Part shown: positions 35,240 through 43,747 of the stretch, one piece after another
Layout: each line of letters opens with the position of its first letter
Position numbering within the stretch: the first letter of the stretch is position 1
From: Rhodobacteraceae bacterium HTCC2083
GTDB lineage: Bacteria; Pseudomonadota; Alphaproteobacteria; Rhodobacterales; Rhodobacteraceae
DNA: 64,000 nt
Direction of reading: 5' to 3'
Assembly: GCA_000156115.1 (NCBI GenBank)
Contig: DS995276.1
Location: 2,533,463-2,597,462, forward strand
Translations under genes and position numbers: made by a program
The notes under the pieces: generated by a model
The model's input: only the letters and a program-made list of their open reading frames with translations
What the model was told of the DNA's origin: nothing
Database searches by the model: none

Positions 35240-35684
35240 GGTGTCGTTTGGATCGAAATCGGCGAACGAGAGAAGGATGAAGGGCTTTTGCAGGAAGTAG
35301 TGCAGGCGCTTCAGGGTGCCTCAGCAGTGTGGCAGGCCAGTGAAAGAGAAAATCAGAAATTCACTTGGAGCAATCTTGGGAATGCTCCGCAAACTCTAAG
35401 TGAATTGACGCTCGATGTAGATGTCTTGAAGCGTGTGATCGACGCACAAGAAAACACGCTGGATTTGAAAGGCAGAGAGCGGGACGTTTTGGATTGGGTG
35501 TTGACAGAGAATAACCTTGGCTTAGCGCAGCGCTGGTTAGGTGCGGTCAGCGGCGATCTAGAAATGCTGGAAACAGCGTGCGCATGTTTGCAAGGCGCGA
35601 GAGGTTTTTGAGGACGGCTCGGACTATCAAACCCAGCGCTGTGATAAATTGCTTGTGCAGATTGAGGCGGCGGAAGCCGCTTAG
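35240..35684 (+). pseudogene. Degenerate tetratricopeptide-repeat protein fragment
   Basis: The frame reads IGEREKDEGLLQEVVQALQG, then WSNLGNAPQTL, then RERDVLDWVLTENNLGLAQ. These are worn copies of the NNLGNAL-type tetratricopeptide repeats seen in large bacterial TPR proteins. A frame change after CLQGAR leads into REVFEDGSDYQTQRCDKLL and a stop at 35684. No start codon region and only two to three repeats remain. It ends tail-to-tail on the ychF stop. Confidence 0.65.
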
Positions 35685-36778
35685 TTGTTAAACAAGAAAT
35701 GCAGCACGTCGCCGTCTTTTACGGTGTAGCCCTTGCCCTCTGCACGCATTTTCCCGGCTTCTTTGCTGCCTTGTTCGCCATTGTGTTCGATGTAGTCGTC
35801 ATAGGCGATGGTTTCGGCGCGGATGAAGCCTTTTTCAAAGTCACCGTGGATGACGCCTGCGGCTTTGGGGGCGGAGGTGCCTTCGCGGATGGTCCATGCG
35901 CGGGCCTCTTTCGGGCCGACCGTGAAGTAGGTTTCCAAGTGCAAAAGATCGTAGCCTGCGCGGATCAAGCGATCTAGGCCTGCTTCCTCTAGGCCCATTT
36001 CTTCGAGGAACATTTGCGCTTCTTCAGCGTCGAGCTGGCTTATTTCCTCTTCGATTTGCGCGGAAATGATGACGTGGCTATTGCCTTGAGCCGCGGCCAT
36101 AGCGGCGACGGCTTCGGAGTGGGCGTTGCCTGTCGCACTTTCAGATTCGCCAACGTTGCAAACGTAAAGCACAGGTTTGGATGTGAGCAGTTGTAGGAGT
36201 TTCCATGCACGTAGGTCGTCTTCGTCAACGTCTACGGTGCGGGCGGGCTTACCATCTTCCAGAGCGTTTTGGGCGGCTTCGAGAAGGCGGTCTTGTTGGA
36301 TGGCTTCTTTGTCGCCACCGCGTGTTTTGCGGGTCAGACCTTGGCGGCGCTTCTCGACGCTTTCCAAATCGGCGAGCATTAATTCGGTTTCGATGGTTTC
36401 TGCGTCTTCCACAGGATTTACGCGGCCATCGACGTGGGTCACATCGCCATCTTCAAAGCAGCGCAGCACGTGCGCGATGGCGTCTGTTTCACGGATGTTG
36501 GCGAGGAATTGATTGCCGAGACCTTCGCCCTTGGAAGCACCTTTCACGAGACCCGCGATGTCTACGAATGTCATGCGTGTCGGGATGATCTGCTTGGAGC
36601 CTGCGATGTCTGCGAGCGTGTCGAGGCGCGCATCTGGCACGGCGACGTCGCCCACATTTGGTTCTATCGTGCAGAAGGGAAAGTTTGCGGCTTGCGCGGC
36701 AGCGGTCTTGGTCAAAGCGTTAAAGAGCGTGGATTTACCAACGTTTGGCAGTCCGACGATACCCATTTTGAAACCCAT
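35681..36778 (-). CDS. ychF: YchF/OLA1-type redox-responsive ATPase
   Basis: 365 residues from the ATG at 36778 with GGAGAG just upstream; the longer open frame has no family sequence. The N-terminal OBG-type G domain shows [15 protein letters not shown] (G1), [10 protein letters not shown], and [20 protein letters not shown] (switch II). A coiled-coil insertion follows (about 130-200). The C-terminal TGS domain carries TFFTVG-like [14 protein letters not shown] and ends [19 protein letters not shown]. YchF prefers ATP over GTP and associates with ribosomes. It is a single gene, with decayed sequence on both sides. Confidence 0.95.
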   Translation of the reverse strand: MGFKMGIVGLPNVGKSTLFNALTKTAAAQAANFPFCTIEPNVGDVAVPDARLDTLADIAGSKQIIPTRMTFVDIAGLVKGASKGEGLGNQFLANIRETDAIAHVLRCFEDGDVTHVDGRVNPVEDAETIETELMLADLESVEKRRQGLTRKTRGGDKEAIQQDRLLEAAQNALEDGKPARTVDVDEDDLRAWKLLQLLTSKPVLYVCNVGESESATGNAHSEAVAAMAAAQGNSHVIISAQIEEEISQLDAEEAQMFLEEMGLEEAGLDRLIRAGYDLLHLETYFTVGPKEARAWTIREGTSAPKAAGVIHGDFEKGFIRAETIAYDDYIEHNGEQGSKEAGKMRAEGKGYTVKDGDVLHFLFNN

Positions 36779-36878
36779 GATGCTCTCCATTTTGTGCACT
36801 GCGTTTCCATATGGCAGGTTTTCTGCGTCGTGCAAGGTGATGCTGTGGTAAGCCTTTCTGAAAAGGTTAGGAAGATCG

Positions 36879-37276
36879 ATGAAAGTAACACCATATTTAA
36901 CATTTGCGGGTAACTGCGCAGAAGCGATGACGTATTATAAGAGTGCTCTTCGTAGCAAGCTTAGCATGGTGATGACCTTTGCGGATATGATGCCAGAGGG
37001 CTTGAGCGTTTAGATGGTACATATGACGTTGGAGTTGAGTGATGGGAACCAGTTGCTCGCATCTGACGTGTTCGAGGAGGTGGAGTATAAGGGCGTTGAG
37101 GGCGACGCGATGCGTGTGAGCTGCGCTGATGCGGCAGACGCAGAGCGGCTGTTTGGTGGTATGTCCGAGGGTGGCACGGTGCTATGCCTCTAGGCAAGAC
37201 CGATTGGGCCGCGCTGTTTGGCATGTGTTGCGATCAGTTCGGTGTTGGCTGGATGATCGACGTTGATGCTGGCTAA
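36879..37276 (+). pseudogene. Frameshifted VOC-superfamily (PhnB/glyoxalase-like) gene
   Basis: The first frame, from the ATG at 36879, gives MKVTPYLTFAGNCAEAMTYY and continues to MPEGLSV, then a TAG. After it MTLELSDGNQLLASDVFEEV to LFGGMSEGGTVL continues the VOC fold. A further frame break leads to MPLGKTDWAALFGMCCDQFG and VGWMIDVDAG with a stop at 37276. Together they reconstruct a complete ~135-residue PhnB-like protein with at least one stop and one frameshift. Confidence 0.78.
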
Positions 37277-37325
37277 ATGTGTGCTGTGCGCGCTTGTTTG
37301 AGCATGCCTAAGGCGCGTGCGAGGT

Positions 37326-37344
37326 GCCTCCGGCGGGGATATTT
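37326..37344 (+). repeat. GCCTCCGGCGGGGATATTT intergenic motif
   Basis: A 19-nt GC-rich then AT-rich string in the gap upstream of trpA. From memory, strings of the form CCTCCGGCGGGGRTATTT recur in intergenic regions of Rhodobacteraceae genomes. Only one copy is visible in this window, so its repeat nature cannot be shown here. Confidence 0.35.
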
Positions 37345-37471
37345 TTGGAAATGAAAAGGCTGTCTTAGAAGGGTTCTAGCGATTTTTGCCGAGTTTCGGC
37401 GCTCAAGCACTTGCGCAGGGGCGCGCTTTCGCGGCAGATGTGAGGGACGTATTTTTGACAAGGATTGCCCC

Positions 37472-38263
37472 ATGACCCGGATCGATGCGAAATTTGAGAG
37501 CTTGCGCGCGCGTGGGAAGAAAGCGTTCGTGTCCTACATCATGGCGGGTGATCCGAACCCTGAAGCGTCTTTAGAGATTATGCGTGGTCTGCCGGACGCG
37601 GGTGTCGATATTATCGAGCTTGGTTTGCCATTCACCGATCCGATGGCGGATGGCGCAACTATCCAATTGGCGGGGCAACGCGCGCTTGAAACCGGCATGA
37701 CCTTGCAAAAGACGCTTGATATGGCGCGCACGTTTCGCGAGGGCGACGATACGACGCCCATCGTTTTGATGGGCTATTACAATCCGATCTATTCCCATGG
37801 TGTGGATGCGTTTTTGCGCGACGCCAAAAATGCGGGGATTGATGGGCTGATTGTGGTCGATCTGCCACCCGAAGAGGATGCTGAGCTATGCATCCCTGCT
37901 CAAGAGGCTGGTTTGAATTTTATCCGCCTCGCAACGCCTACAACCGACGACGCGCGTTTGCCGCGTGTTTTGCAGAATACGTCGGGTTTTGTGTATTACG
38001 TTTCGATCACAGGAATCACCGGTGCGGCGAATGCTGAAGGTGCGGATGTTGGACCGGAGGTCGCGCGAATCAAGTCGCAAACAGATCTGCCTGTCATCGT
38101 GGGTTTTGGCATCAAAACACCTGAGAAATCGCGTGAAATCGCAGGTATTTCGGATGGGGCGGTCGTCGGCTCTGCGATTGTTGAAAAGATTGGCGCAGGT
38201 GACAGTTCTGCGGATGTGCTGGCCTTTGTGAAATCCCTTTCTGACGGTGCGCACAGCAGCTAG
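37472..38263 (+). CDS. trpA: Tryptophan synthase alpha chain
   Basis: 263 residues, normal length. The TIM-barrel alpha subunit cleaves indole-3-glycerol phosphate to indole and glyceraldehyde 3-phosphate and passes indole to Trp[21 protein letters not shown] holds the catalytic glutamate and aspartate; [29 protein letters not shown] and VGFGIKTPE are the conserved phosphate- and loop-forming segments. trpB is not adjacent: upstream lies non-coding sequence and a pseudogene, so trpA is transcribed alone here. A strong hairpin terminator follows at 38300. Confidence 0.96.
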   Translation: MTRIDAKFESLRARGKKAFVSYIMAGDPNPEASLEIMRGLPDAGVDIIELGLPFTDPMADGATIQLAGQRALETGMTLQKTLDMARTFREGDDTTPIVLMGYYNPIYSHGVDAFLRDAKNAGIDGLIVVDLPPEEDAELCIPAQEAGLNFIRLATPTTDDARLPRVLQNTSGFVYYVSITGITGAANAEGADVGPEVARIKSQTDLPVIVGFGIKTPEKSREIAGISDGAVVGSAIVEKIGAGDSSADVLAFVKSLSDGAHSS

Positions 38264-38299
38264 CGGCTTGATCTGTAGTAACAATATTCTAGAATTCGA

Positions 38300-38327
38300 G
38301 GGCGTGCCGAAATGGTGCGTCCTTTTT
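38300..38327 (+). terminator. Intrinsic terminator after trpA
   Basis: GGGCGTGCC (38300-38308) and GGTGCGTCC (38314-38322) pair over nine positions (three G-U wobbles) around a GAAAT loop, followed by TTTTTG. It lies 37 bp after the trpA stop. Confidence 0.75.
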
Positions 38328-38349
38328 GTTTGCTCATTTTCGGAAAAAC

Positions 38350-38368
38350 TGGTAAATAAAATTTACCA
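38350..38368. promoter_or_regulatory. Candidate GntR/LldR-type operator upstream of lldD-like gene
   Basis: TGGTAAATAAAATTTACCA is an 8-bp perfect dyad with a 3-bp spacer, ending 15 bp before the start codon. TGGT-ACCA half-sites are typical of FadR/LldR-subfamily GntR repressors. The regulator gene is not in the window. Confidence 0.5.
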
Positions 38369-38383
38369 ATTTGGAGTTTGACC

Positions 38384-39547
38384 ATGGCTGTTATCACGGA
38401 AATCAACGATCTTAAGCGCATTTATGAGCGTCGTGTCCCGCGTATGTTCTTTGACTATACGGAAAGCGGTAGTTGGACAGAGCAAACGTTTCGCGAAAAC
38501 AGCTCTGATTTTGACCAGCTTCGATTACGCCAGAGAGTAGCTGTTGATATGACGGGGCGCTCGACTGCGAGCCAAATGATTGGCCAGGATGTGGCGATGC
38601 CCGTCGCGCTTGCCCCAGTTGGACTGACTGGAATGCAACATGCGGATGGGGAAATCAAAGCGGCGAAAGCGGCGGAGGCTTTTGGAGTGCCTTTCACTTT
38701 GTCGACGATGTCGATTTGCTCGATTGAGGCGGTGGCGGAGCGAACGAGTAAGCCGTTTTGGTTCCAGCTTTACGCAATGAAAGACGAGGATTATGTGCGC
38801 CGCTTGGTCGAGCGCGCTAAGGCGGCGAAGTGTTCAGCGTTGGTTATCACGCTGGATCTGCAAATTCTGGGCCAGCGTCATAAAGATTTGAAAAATGGCC
38901 TGTCCGCCCCACCCAAGTTGACGCCAAAAACAATTGCGAACATGATGACCAAATGGACTTGGGGTTTGCAAATGTTGGGCACCAAAAACCGCGAATTTGG
39001 CAATATTGTTGGCCATGTAGAGGGAATTTCTGACACATCTCAGCTAAGCTCTTGGACCGCTGAGCAGTTTGACCCTGCCTTGGATTGGGACAAAATCGCC
39101 AAGATCAAAGAGATGTGGGGCGGTAAAGTCATCCTGAAGGGGATTTTGGACGCAGAAGATGCGAAAATGGCGCTGAAAGTCGGGGCTGATGCGATTGTTG
39201 TGTCTAATCACGGTGGGCGTCAGCTGGATGGGGCGATGAGTTCTATTAAGATGCTACAGTCCATTTTGGATGCGGTTGGCGATCACATCGAAGTGCATAT
39301 GGATGGCGGTATTCGATCCGGTCAGGATGTTTTGAAAGCTTTGGCGATGGGGGCAAAGGGCACCTATATCGGACGCGCCTTTATCTATGGCCTCGGCGCG
39401 ATGGGACAGGCGGGTGTTACGAAAGCGCTAGAGGTTATTCACAAAGAGCTTGATACGTCGATGGCGCTTTGTGGGAAGCGTAATGTCGGCGAGCTGACGA
39501 ACGATGCTCTCATGGTCCCGAAAGATTTTTCGGGCGATTGGGTGTAA
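38384..39547 (+). CDS. lldD: FMN-dependent alpha-hydroxy-acid dehydrogenase, probably L-lactate dehydrogenase
   Basis: 387 residues from the ATG at 38384 with GGAG 7-10 nt upstream. VPRMFFDYTESGSWTEQTF opens the FMN-binding TIM barrel. VALAPVGLTGMQHADGE, FTLSTMSICSIE, WFQLYAMKDE, and VSNHGGRQLDGAMSS (catalytic His and substrate Arg) follow, with HMDGGIRSGQDVLKALAMGA as the phosphate-binding segment. The family oxidises L-lactate, glycolate or mandelate; the LldR-like operator upstream favours L-lactate. No permease or partner gene is adjacent. It lies just upstream of the pyruvate dehydrogenase cluster, which would consume its product. Confidence 0.85.
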   Translation: MAVITEINDLKRIYERRVPRMFFDYTESGSWTEQTFRENSSDFDQLRLRQRVAVDMTGRSTASQMIGQDVAMPVALAPVGLTGMQHADGEIKAAKAAEAFGVPFTLSTMSICSIEAVAERTSKPFWFQLYAMKDEDYVRRLVERAKAAKCSALVITLDLQILGQRHKDLKNGLSAPPKLTPKTIANMMTKWTWGLQMLGTKNREFGNIVGHVEGISDTSQLSSWTAEQFDPALDWDKIAKIKEMWGGKVILKGILDAEDAKMALKVGADAIVVSNHGGRQLDGAMSSIKMLQSILDAVGDHIEVHMDGGIRSGQDVLKALAMGAKGTYIGRAFIYGLGAMGQAGVTKALEVIHKELDTSMALCGKRNVGELTNDALMVPKDFSGDWV

Positions 39548-39624
39548 ATTCGAAGAGAATTGGTTTGGCTCTTTGTTTTTTCGTTCACTGCGCAAATTTT
39601 ATTTAATGTTAAACTATATGCTAT

Positions 39625-39642
39625 GCGCTATGCGCATAGCGC
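39625..39642. promoter_or_regulatory. 18-bp perfect palindrome between lldD-like gene and aceE
   Basis: GCGCTATGCGCATAGCGC is self-complementary over its whole length. It lies about 80 bp after the lldD-like stop and 180 bp before aceE. No T run follows, so an operator fits better than a terminator. The neighbouring CTATGC repeats the half-site. Confidence 0.4.
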
Positions 39643-39767
39643 TACCCTCAGTAAGGTCTACCTAAGGTGAGCTTTATTGAGTACCTATATCACAACTTGA
39701 TTTGCTGCCATACGACCTGACTTGACGCAGCGAATAAGCGAGGGATATCGCGCCGCATGTATTTTAA

Positions 39768-39784
39768 TTTAGTATTAAACTAAA
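39768..39784. promoter_or_regulatory. AT-rich inverted repeat in the aceE promoter region
   Basis: TTTAGT and ACTAAA form a 6-bp dyad with a 5-bp spacer, 35-51 bp upstream of the aceE start. The surrounding AT-rich block (TTTAATTTAGTATTAAAC) is a likely promoter and operator for the pyruvate dehydrogenase operon. Confidence 0.4.
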
Positions 39785-39818
39785 ATTACATATCGCGCTT
39801 TTTAGGGAAGAGGGACGC

Positions 39819-42483
39819 ATGACCGATTATCATCAAGATATTGACCCAACTGAATCGCAAGAATGGCAAGATGCCATATCGGATGTGATCGAACGGGATG
39901 GCGCGGATCGCGCGCATTATTTGCTCGACAAAGCGGTTCAGCAGGCGCGTGCGGCTGGGGCTCAGTTGCCGTTTTCGGCGACGACGCCGTATCAGAATAC
40001 GATACCGGTGGATGATGAATTGGACGTTCCGGGTGACTTGGATATGGAGTGGCGTATCCGCACGATCAACCGTTGGAACGCTATGGCGACGGTTGTGCGA
40101 CGCAACAAAGTGAGTAGCGAGTATGGCGGGCATCGGGCATATTGCCTCCTTCGCGAGTTCTGCTGTCATGTATGACATCGGTCTGAACCACTTTTGGCGC
40201 TCCAAATCAGCGATCCACGGGGGCGATCTGGTGTTCTTTCAGGGCCATGTGATCCCTGGTATTTACGCACGCTCTTTCATGGAGGGGCGCCTGACTGAAG
40301 CGCAGATGGACAACTTCCGATCTGAGGTGAATGGTGGTGGTTTGAGCTCTTATCCGCATCCTTGGTTGATGCCAGATTATTGGCAGTTTCCCACTGTTTC
40401 CATGGGTTTAGGTCCGCTTATGGCAATCTATCAAGCGCGCTTTATGAAATATATGCACAATCGTGGGCACATCGATATGGCAGACCGTAAGGTCTGGGTT
40501 TTCCTTGGCGACGGTGAGATGGATGAGCCGGAATCGCGCGGCGCGATTGACCTTGCAGCGCGCGAAGGTTTGGATAATCTGATCTTCGTCGTGAACTGCA
40601 ACTTGCAACGCTTAGACGGACCTGTGCGCGGCAACGGCAAGATCGTGCAAGAGCTTGAAGGCGACTTCCGTGGAGCGGGTTGGAATGTAATCAAACTGCT
40701 CTGGGGCAAGGGCTGGGATGCGCTGCTGGAGAAGGACACAACGGGGCGTTTACGCCAGTTGATGGACGAGACGGTGGACGGCGATTATCAGACGTTCAAA
40801 TCGAAAGATGGGGCGTACATTCGCAAGCACTTCTTCGGAAAATACCCTGAGACAACAGCGCTGGTCGAGGACTGGTCGGACGAGCAAATCTGGGCACTGC
40901 GCCGTGGTGGCCATGAGCCGAAGAAGGTTTACACAGCCTTCAAGCGCGCGACAGAGACCAAAGGTCAGCCGACCTGTTTGCTGGTCAAAACTGTCAAAGG
41001 CTACGGCATGGGCACGGCGGGCGAGGGCCAAAATACCACGCACCAGCAAAAGAAAATGGCCGAAGATCAGCTTCGTGCTTTCCGTGATCGTTTTCAGATC
41101 CCGATTTCAGACGAAGATCTGTCAAAGGCGCCGTTTGTATCGCTCAACAATCAGCAGAAAGCCTATTTGCTGGAGAAGCGCAAAGATCTTGGCGGGGAAT
41201 TCCCGAAACGTGAATGGCGTGATGCGCCATCTTTGCAAATCCCGCCACTTGAAAAGTTTGATGCTCAACTAAAGAGCACAGGAGATCGCGAAATCTCCAC
41301 GACTATGGCGTTTGTGCGCATCCTGACAACGCTTCTGCGTGACAAGAATATGGGCAAGCAAGTGGTGCCAATTGTGCCGGACGAGAGCCGCACGTTTGGT
41401 ATGGAAGGCTTATTCCGTTCGGTTGGGATTTATAACCCAAAAGGCCAGAACTACACGCCGGAAGATCGCGATCAGATGTCCTATTATAAGGAATCCACCG
41501 ACGGTCAGGTGCTGCAAGAAGGAATCAACGAAGCGGGCGCGATGGCAGATTGGATTGCGGCGGCGACGTCTTATTCCAACCACGGTGTGCCGATGGTGCC
41601 GTTTTTTATCTATTATTCCATGTTCGGGTTTCAACGTATTGGCGATCTGGCTTGGGCTGCGGGCGACAGTCGCGCACGTGGTTTTATGCTGGGTGGGACC
41701 GCGGGTCGCACCACATTGAATGGCGAAGGTTTGCAGCATGAAGATGGGCATTCCCATATCCTTGCGGGCACGATCCCGAACTGTATTTCTTATGATCCCA
41801 CTTTCAGCTTTGAGGTTGCTGTGCTGGTTCATCATGGTCTTCAGCGCATGTATGTGGATCAGGAAGATGTGTATTTCTATCTGACACTTATGAACGAGAA
41901 CTACAGCCACCCAGAGATGCCGATGGGCGCGGAAGAGGGGATCATCAAAGGTCTCTATCGTCTGAGCAAAGCAGCGAAACCTGCGAAGAAGCATGTGAAT
42001 TTGATGGGTTCTGGCACGATCCTTGTGCAGGCTACGGAAGCTGCAAAAATGCTGGAGGAAGACTTTGGCGTGACGAGTGACATCTGGTCCGCTACTAGCT
42101 TTAACGAGTTGGCGCGCGACGGGCAGGATGCAGAACGCCACAACCGTTTGAACCCGCTGGCAGATACGCTGGTGCCTTATGTGACGCAAACACTGAGCGG
42201 GGCGAAGGGTCCTGTGATTTGCGCGACCGATTACATGAAGAATTACGCCGAGCAGATCCGCGCCTACGTGCCGCAAGACTTTGTGGTGCTGGGAACGGAT
42301 GGTTACGGGCGTTCGGACAGTCGCGTGAACCTGCGCCGTTTCTTTGAGGTAGACGCAAACCACATTGCCGCCGCCGCGATGGTGCAGCTTTTCAAAGAGG
42401 GGACGGTTTCGGAGAAAGACTTGAAATCCGCGCTTTCTAAATACGACATTGACGGCGCGAAGCCGAACCCCCGTTTGGTTTAA
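39819..42483 (+). pseudogene. aceE: Pyruvate dehydrogenase E1 (homodimeric AceE), frame broken by a 7-bp duplication
   Basis: The N-terminal ~106 codons (frame from 39819; MTDYHQDIDPTESQEWQDAI to NRWNAMATVVRRNKVSSEYG) and the remaining ~780 codons (frame from about 40123; HIASFASSAVMYDIGLNHFW to the end) are both intact but in different frames. The join is a tandem duplication of CGGGCAT at 40127-40140; removing one copy restores SSEYGGHIASF. The rest is undamaged, including the thiamine-diphosphate region GDGEMDEPES to VVNCNLQRLDGPVRGN. E1 decarboxylates pyruvate and acetylates the lipoyl groups of AceF. Either the gene is dead in this genome, or translation restarts at the ATG at 40123, or the duplication is a sequencing or assembly error. 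aceF and lpd follow directly. Confidence 0.85.
40127..40140 (+). repeat. 7-bp tandem duplication causing the aceE frameshift
   Basis: CGGGCAT occurs twice back to back. One copy fits the AceE reading frame; two copies shift it by +1. The junction has the form expected of a slipped-strand duplication. Confidence 0.9.
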
Positions 42484-42504
42484 TCGGGTAGAGGAGACAA
42501 GAAA

Positions 42505-43740
42505 ATGACAATCGAAGTAATAGTCCCCGACATCGGCGATTTCACCGATATTCCCGTGGTTACAGTTTTGGTGAGCGTTGGCGATACAGTCGCGCTTGAA
42601 GACCCAATTGTTGAGTTAGAGAGTGACAAAGCAACCATGGAAGTGCCGTCCTCTGCGGCGGGTGTCGTCAAAGAAATTAAGGTGTCCGAGGGCGATAACG
42701 TATCTATGGGCAGCTTGATTTTGATCCTTGAGGGTGAAGGTGCAACTGCGGCTCCTGCGGCGGTGCCGGTAGAGGCTCCAGCCCTCACGGTTTCGGCACC
42801 CGCTCCAACGGTGGCTGTTACAGATGCAGGCTTTGGCAAAGCGCATGCCAGCCCTTCTGTGCGTGCCTTTGCGCGCAATCTTGAGATTGATCTGGCGAAG
42901 GTCAACGGCACTGGTCGTAAGGGTCGCATTCTGCGCGAGGACATCACTAAAGCGTTCAAATCCACAAGCGCGCCTGTGGCGGCTGGAGGTGCATCCGGTG
43001 GCATGGGCATTCCAGCGATTCCTGTGATCGATTTCTCCAAATTCGGCCCTGTCGAAGATATGGAAATGCCCCGCATAAAGAAGTTGTCGGGCCCTGCGCT
43101 ACACCGCTCTTGGCTGAACATTCCACATGTCACGCATAACGACGAAGCAGATATCACCGATCTCGATAAATACCGCAAAGAGATGGATACGATGGCGAAA
43201 GAGAATGGTTATCGCGTGACGCTTTTGTCCTTTGTTATCAAGGCGTCAGTCTCTGCTTTGAAAGAACATTGGGAGTTTAACTCTTCCATCCATCCTGATG
43301 GCGACAAGCTGATCAAAAAGGACTTTTATAATATCGGTTTTGCCGCTGATACGCCGCAAGGTTTGATGGTTCCGGTGATTAAAGATGCAGATAAAAAGGG
43401 TCTGGTGCAGATCTCTAAAGAGCTGATGGAGCTTTCTGCCGCTGCACGCGAGGGCAAGCTTAAAGGGCCTGATATGCAAGGCGCGACTTTCACGATCTCA
43501 TCCTTGGGCGGTATTGGTGGCACCTCGTTCACACCAATCGTGAACGCACCAGAAGTAGCGATCCTTGGGCTGACACGCTCGAAAATGGCACCTGTCTGGA
43601 ATGGTGAAGAGTTCGTGCCGCGTCTGATGCAGCCTTTGTCCCTGTCCTATGATCACCGAGCAGTCGATGGCGCTTTGGCGGCGCGGTTCTGCGTGACGCT
43701 CAAAGGGTTGCTTGGCGATATGCGCAAGTTGATGTGGTAA
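42505..43740 (+). CDS. aceF: Pyruvate dehydrogenase E2, dihydrolipoyllysine acetyltransferase
   Basis: 411 residues. One N-terminal lipoyl domain (about 1-78) carries the lipoylation lysine in ELESDKATMEVPSS. An Ala/Pro/Val linker (about 82-112) leads to a peripheral-subunit-binding domain (SPSVRAFARNLEIDLAKVNG then GRKGRILREDI). The catalytic acetyltransferase domain ends with SYDHRAVDGALAARF (active-site His). E2 passes the acetyl group from E1 to CoA at the core of the complex. It starts 21 nt after the aceE stop, and lpd starts 7 nt after its own stop. Confidence 0.95.
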   Translation: MTIEVIVPDIGDFTDIPVVTVLVSVGDTVALEDPIVELESDKATMEVPSSAAGVVKEIKVSEGDNVSMGSLILILEGEGATAAPAAVPVEAPALTVSAPAPTVAVTDAGFGKAHASPSVRAFARNLEIDLAKVNGTGRKGRILREDITKAFKSTSAPVAAGGASGGMGIPAIPVIDFSKFGPVEDMEMPRIKKLSGPALHRSWLNIPHVTHNDEADITDLDKYRKEMDTMAKENGYRVTLLSFVIKASVSALKEHWEFNSSIHPDGDKLIKKDFYNIGFAADTPQGLMVPVIKDADKKGLVQISKELMELSAAAREGKLKGPDMQGATFTISSLGGIGGTSFTPIVNAPEVAILGLTRSKMAPVWNGEEFVPRLMQPLSLSYDHRAVDGALAARFCVTLKGLLGDMRKLMW

Positions 43741-43747
43741 GGAAGGT

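Noticed and set aside
41410..42363. 317-codon open frame on the minus strand
   Set aside because: It lies fully opposite the intact aceE coding frame, has no recognisable domain and shows the composition of a mirror frame.
42480..43178. 232-codon minus-strand open frame over aceF
   Set aside because: Antisense shadow of the lipoyl and linker region, rich in Ser/Thr/Ala/Pro as expected from a mirrored Ala/Pro linker.
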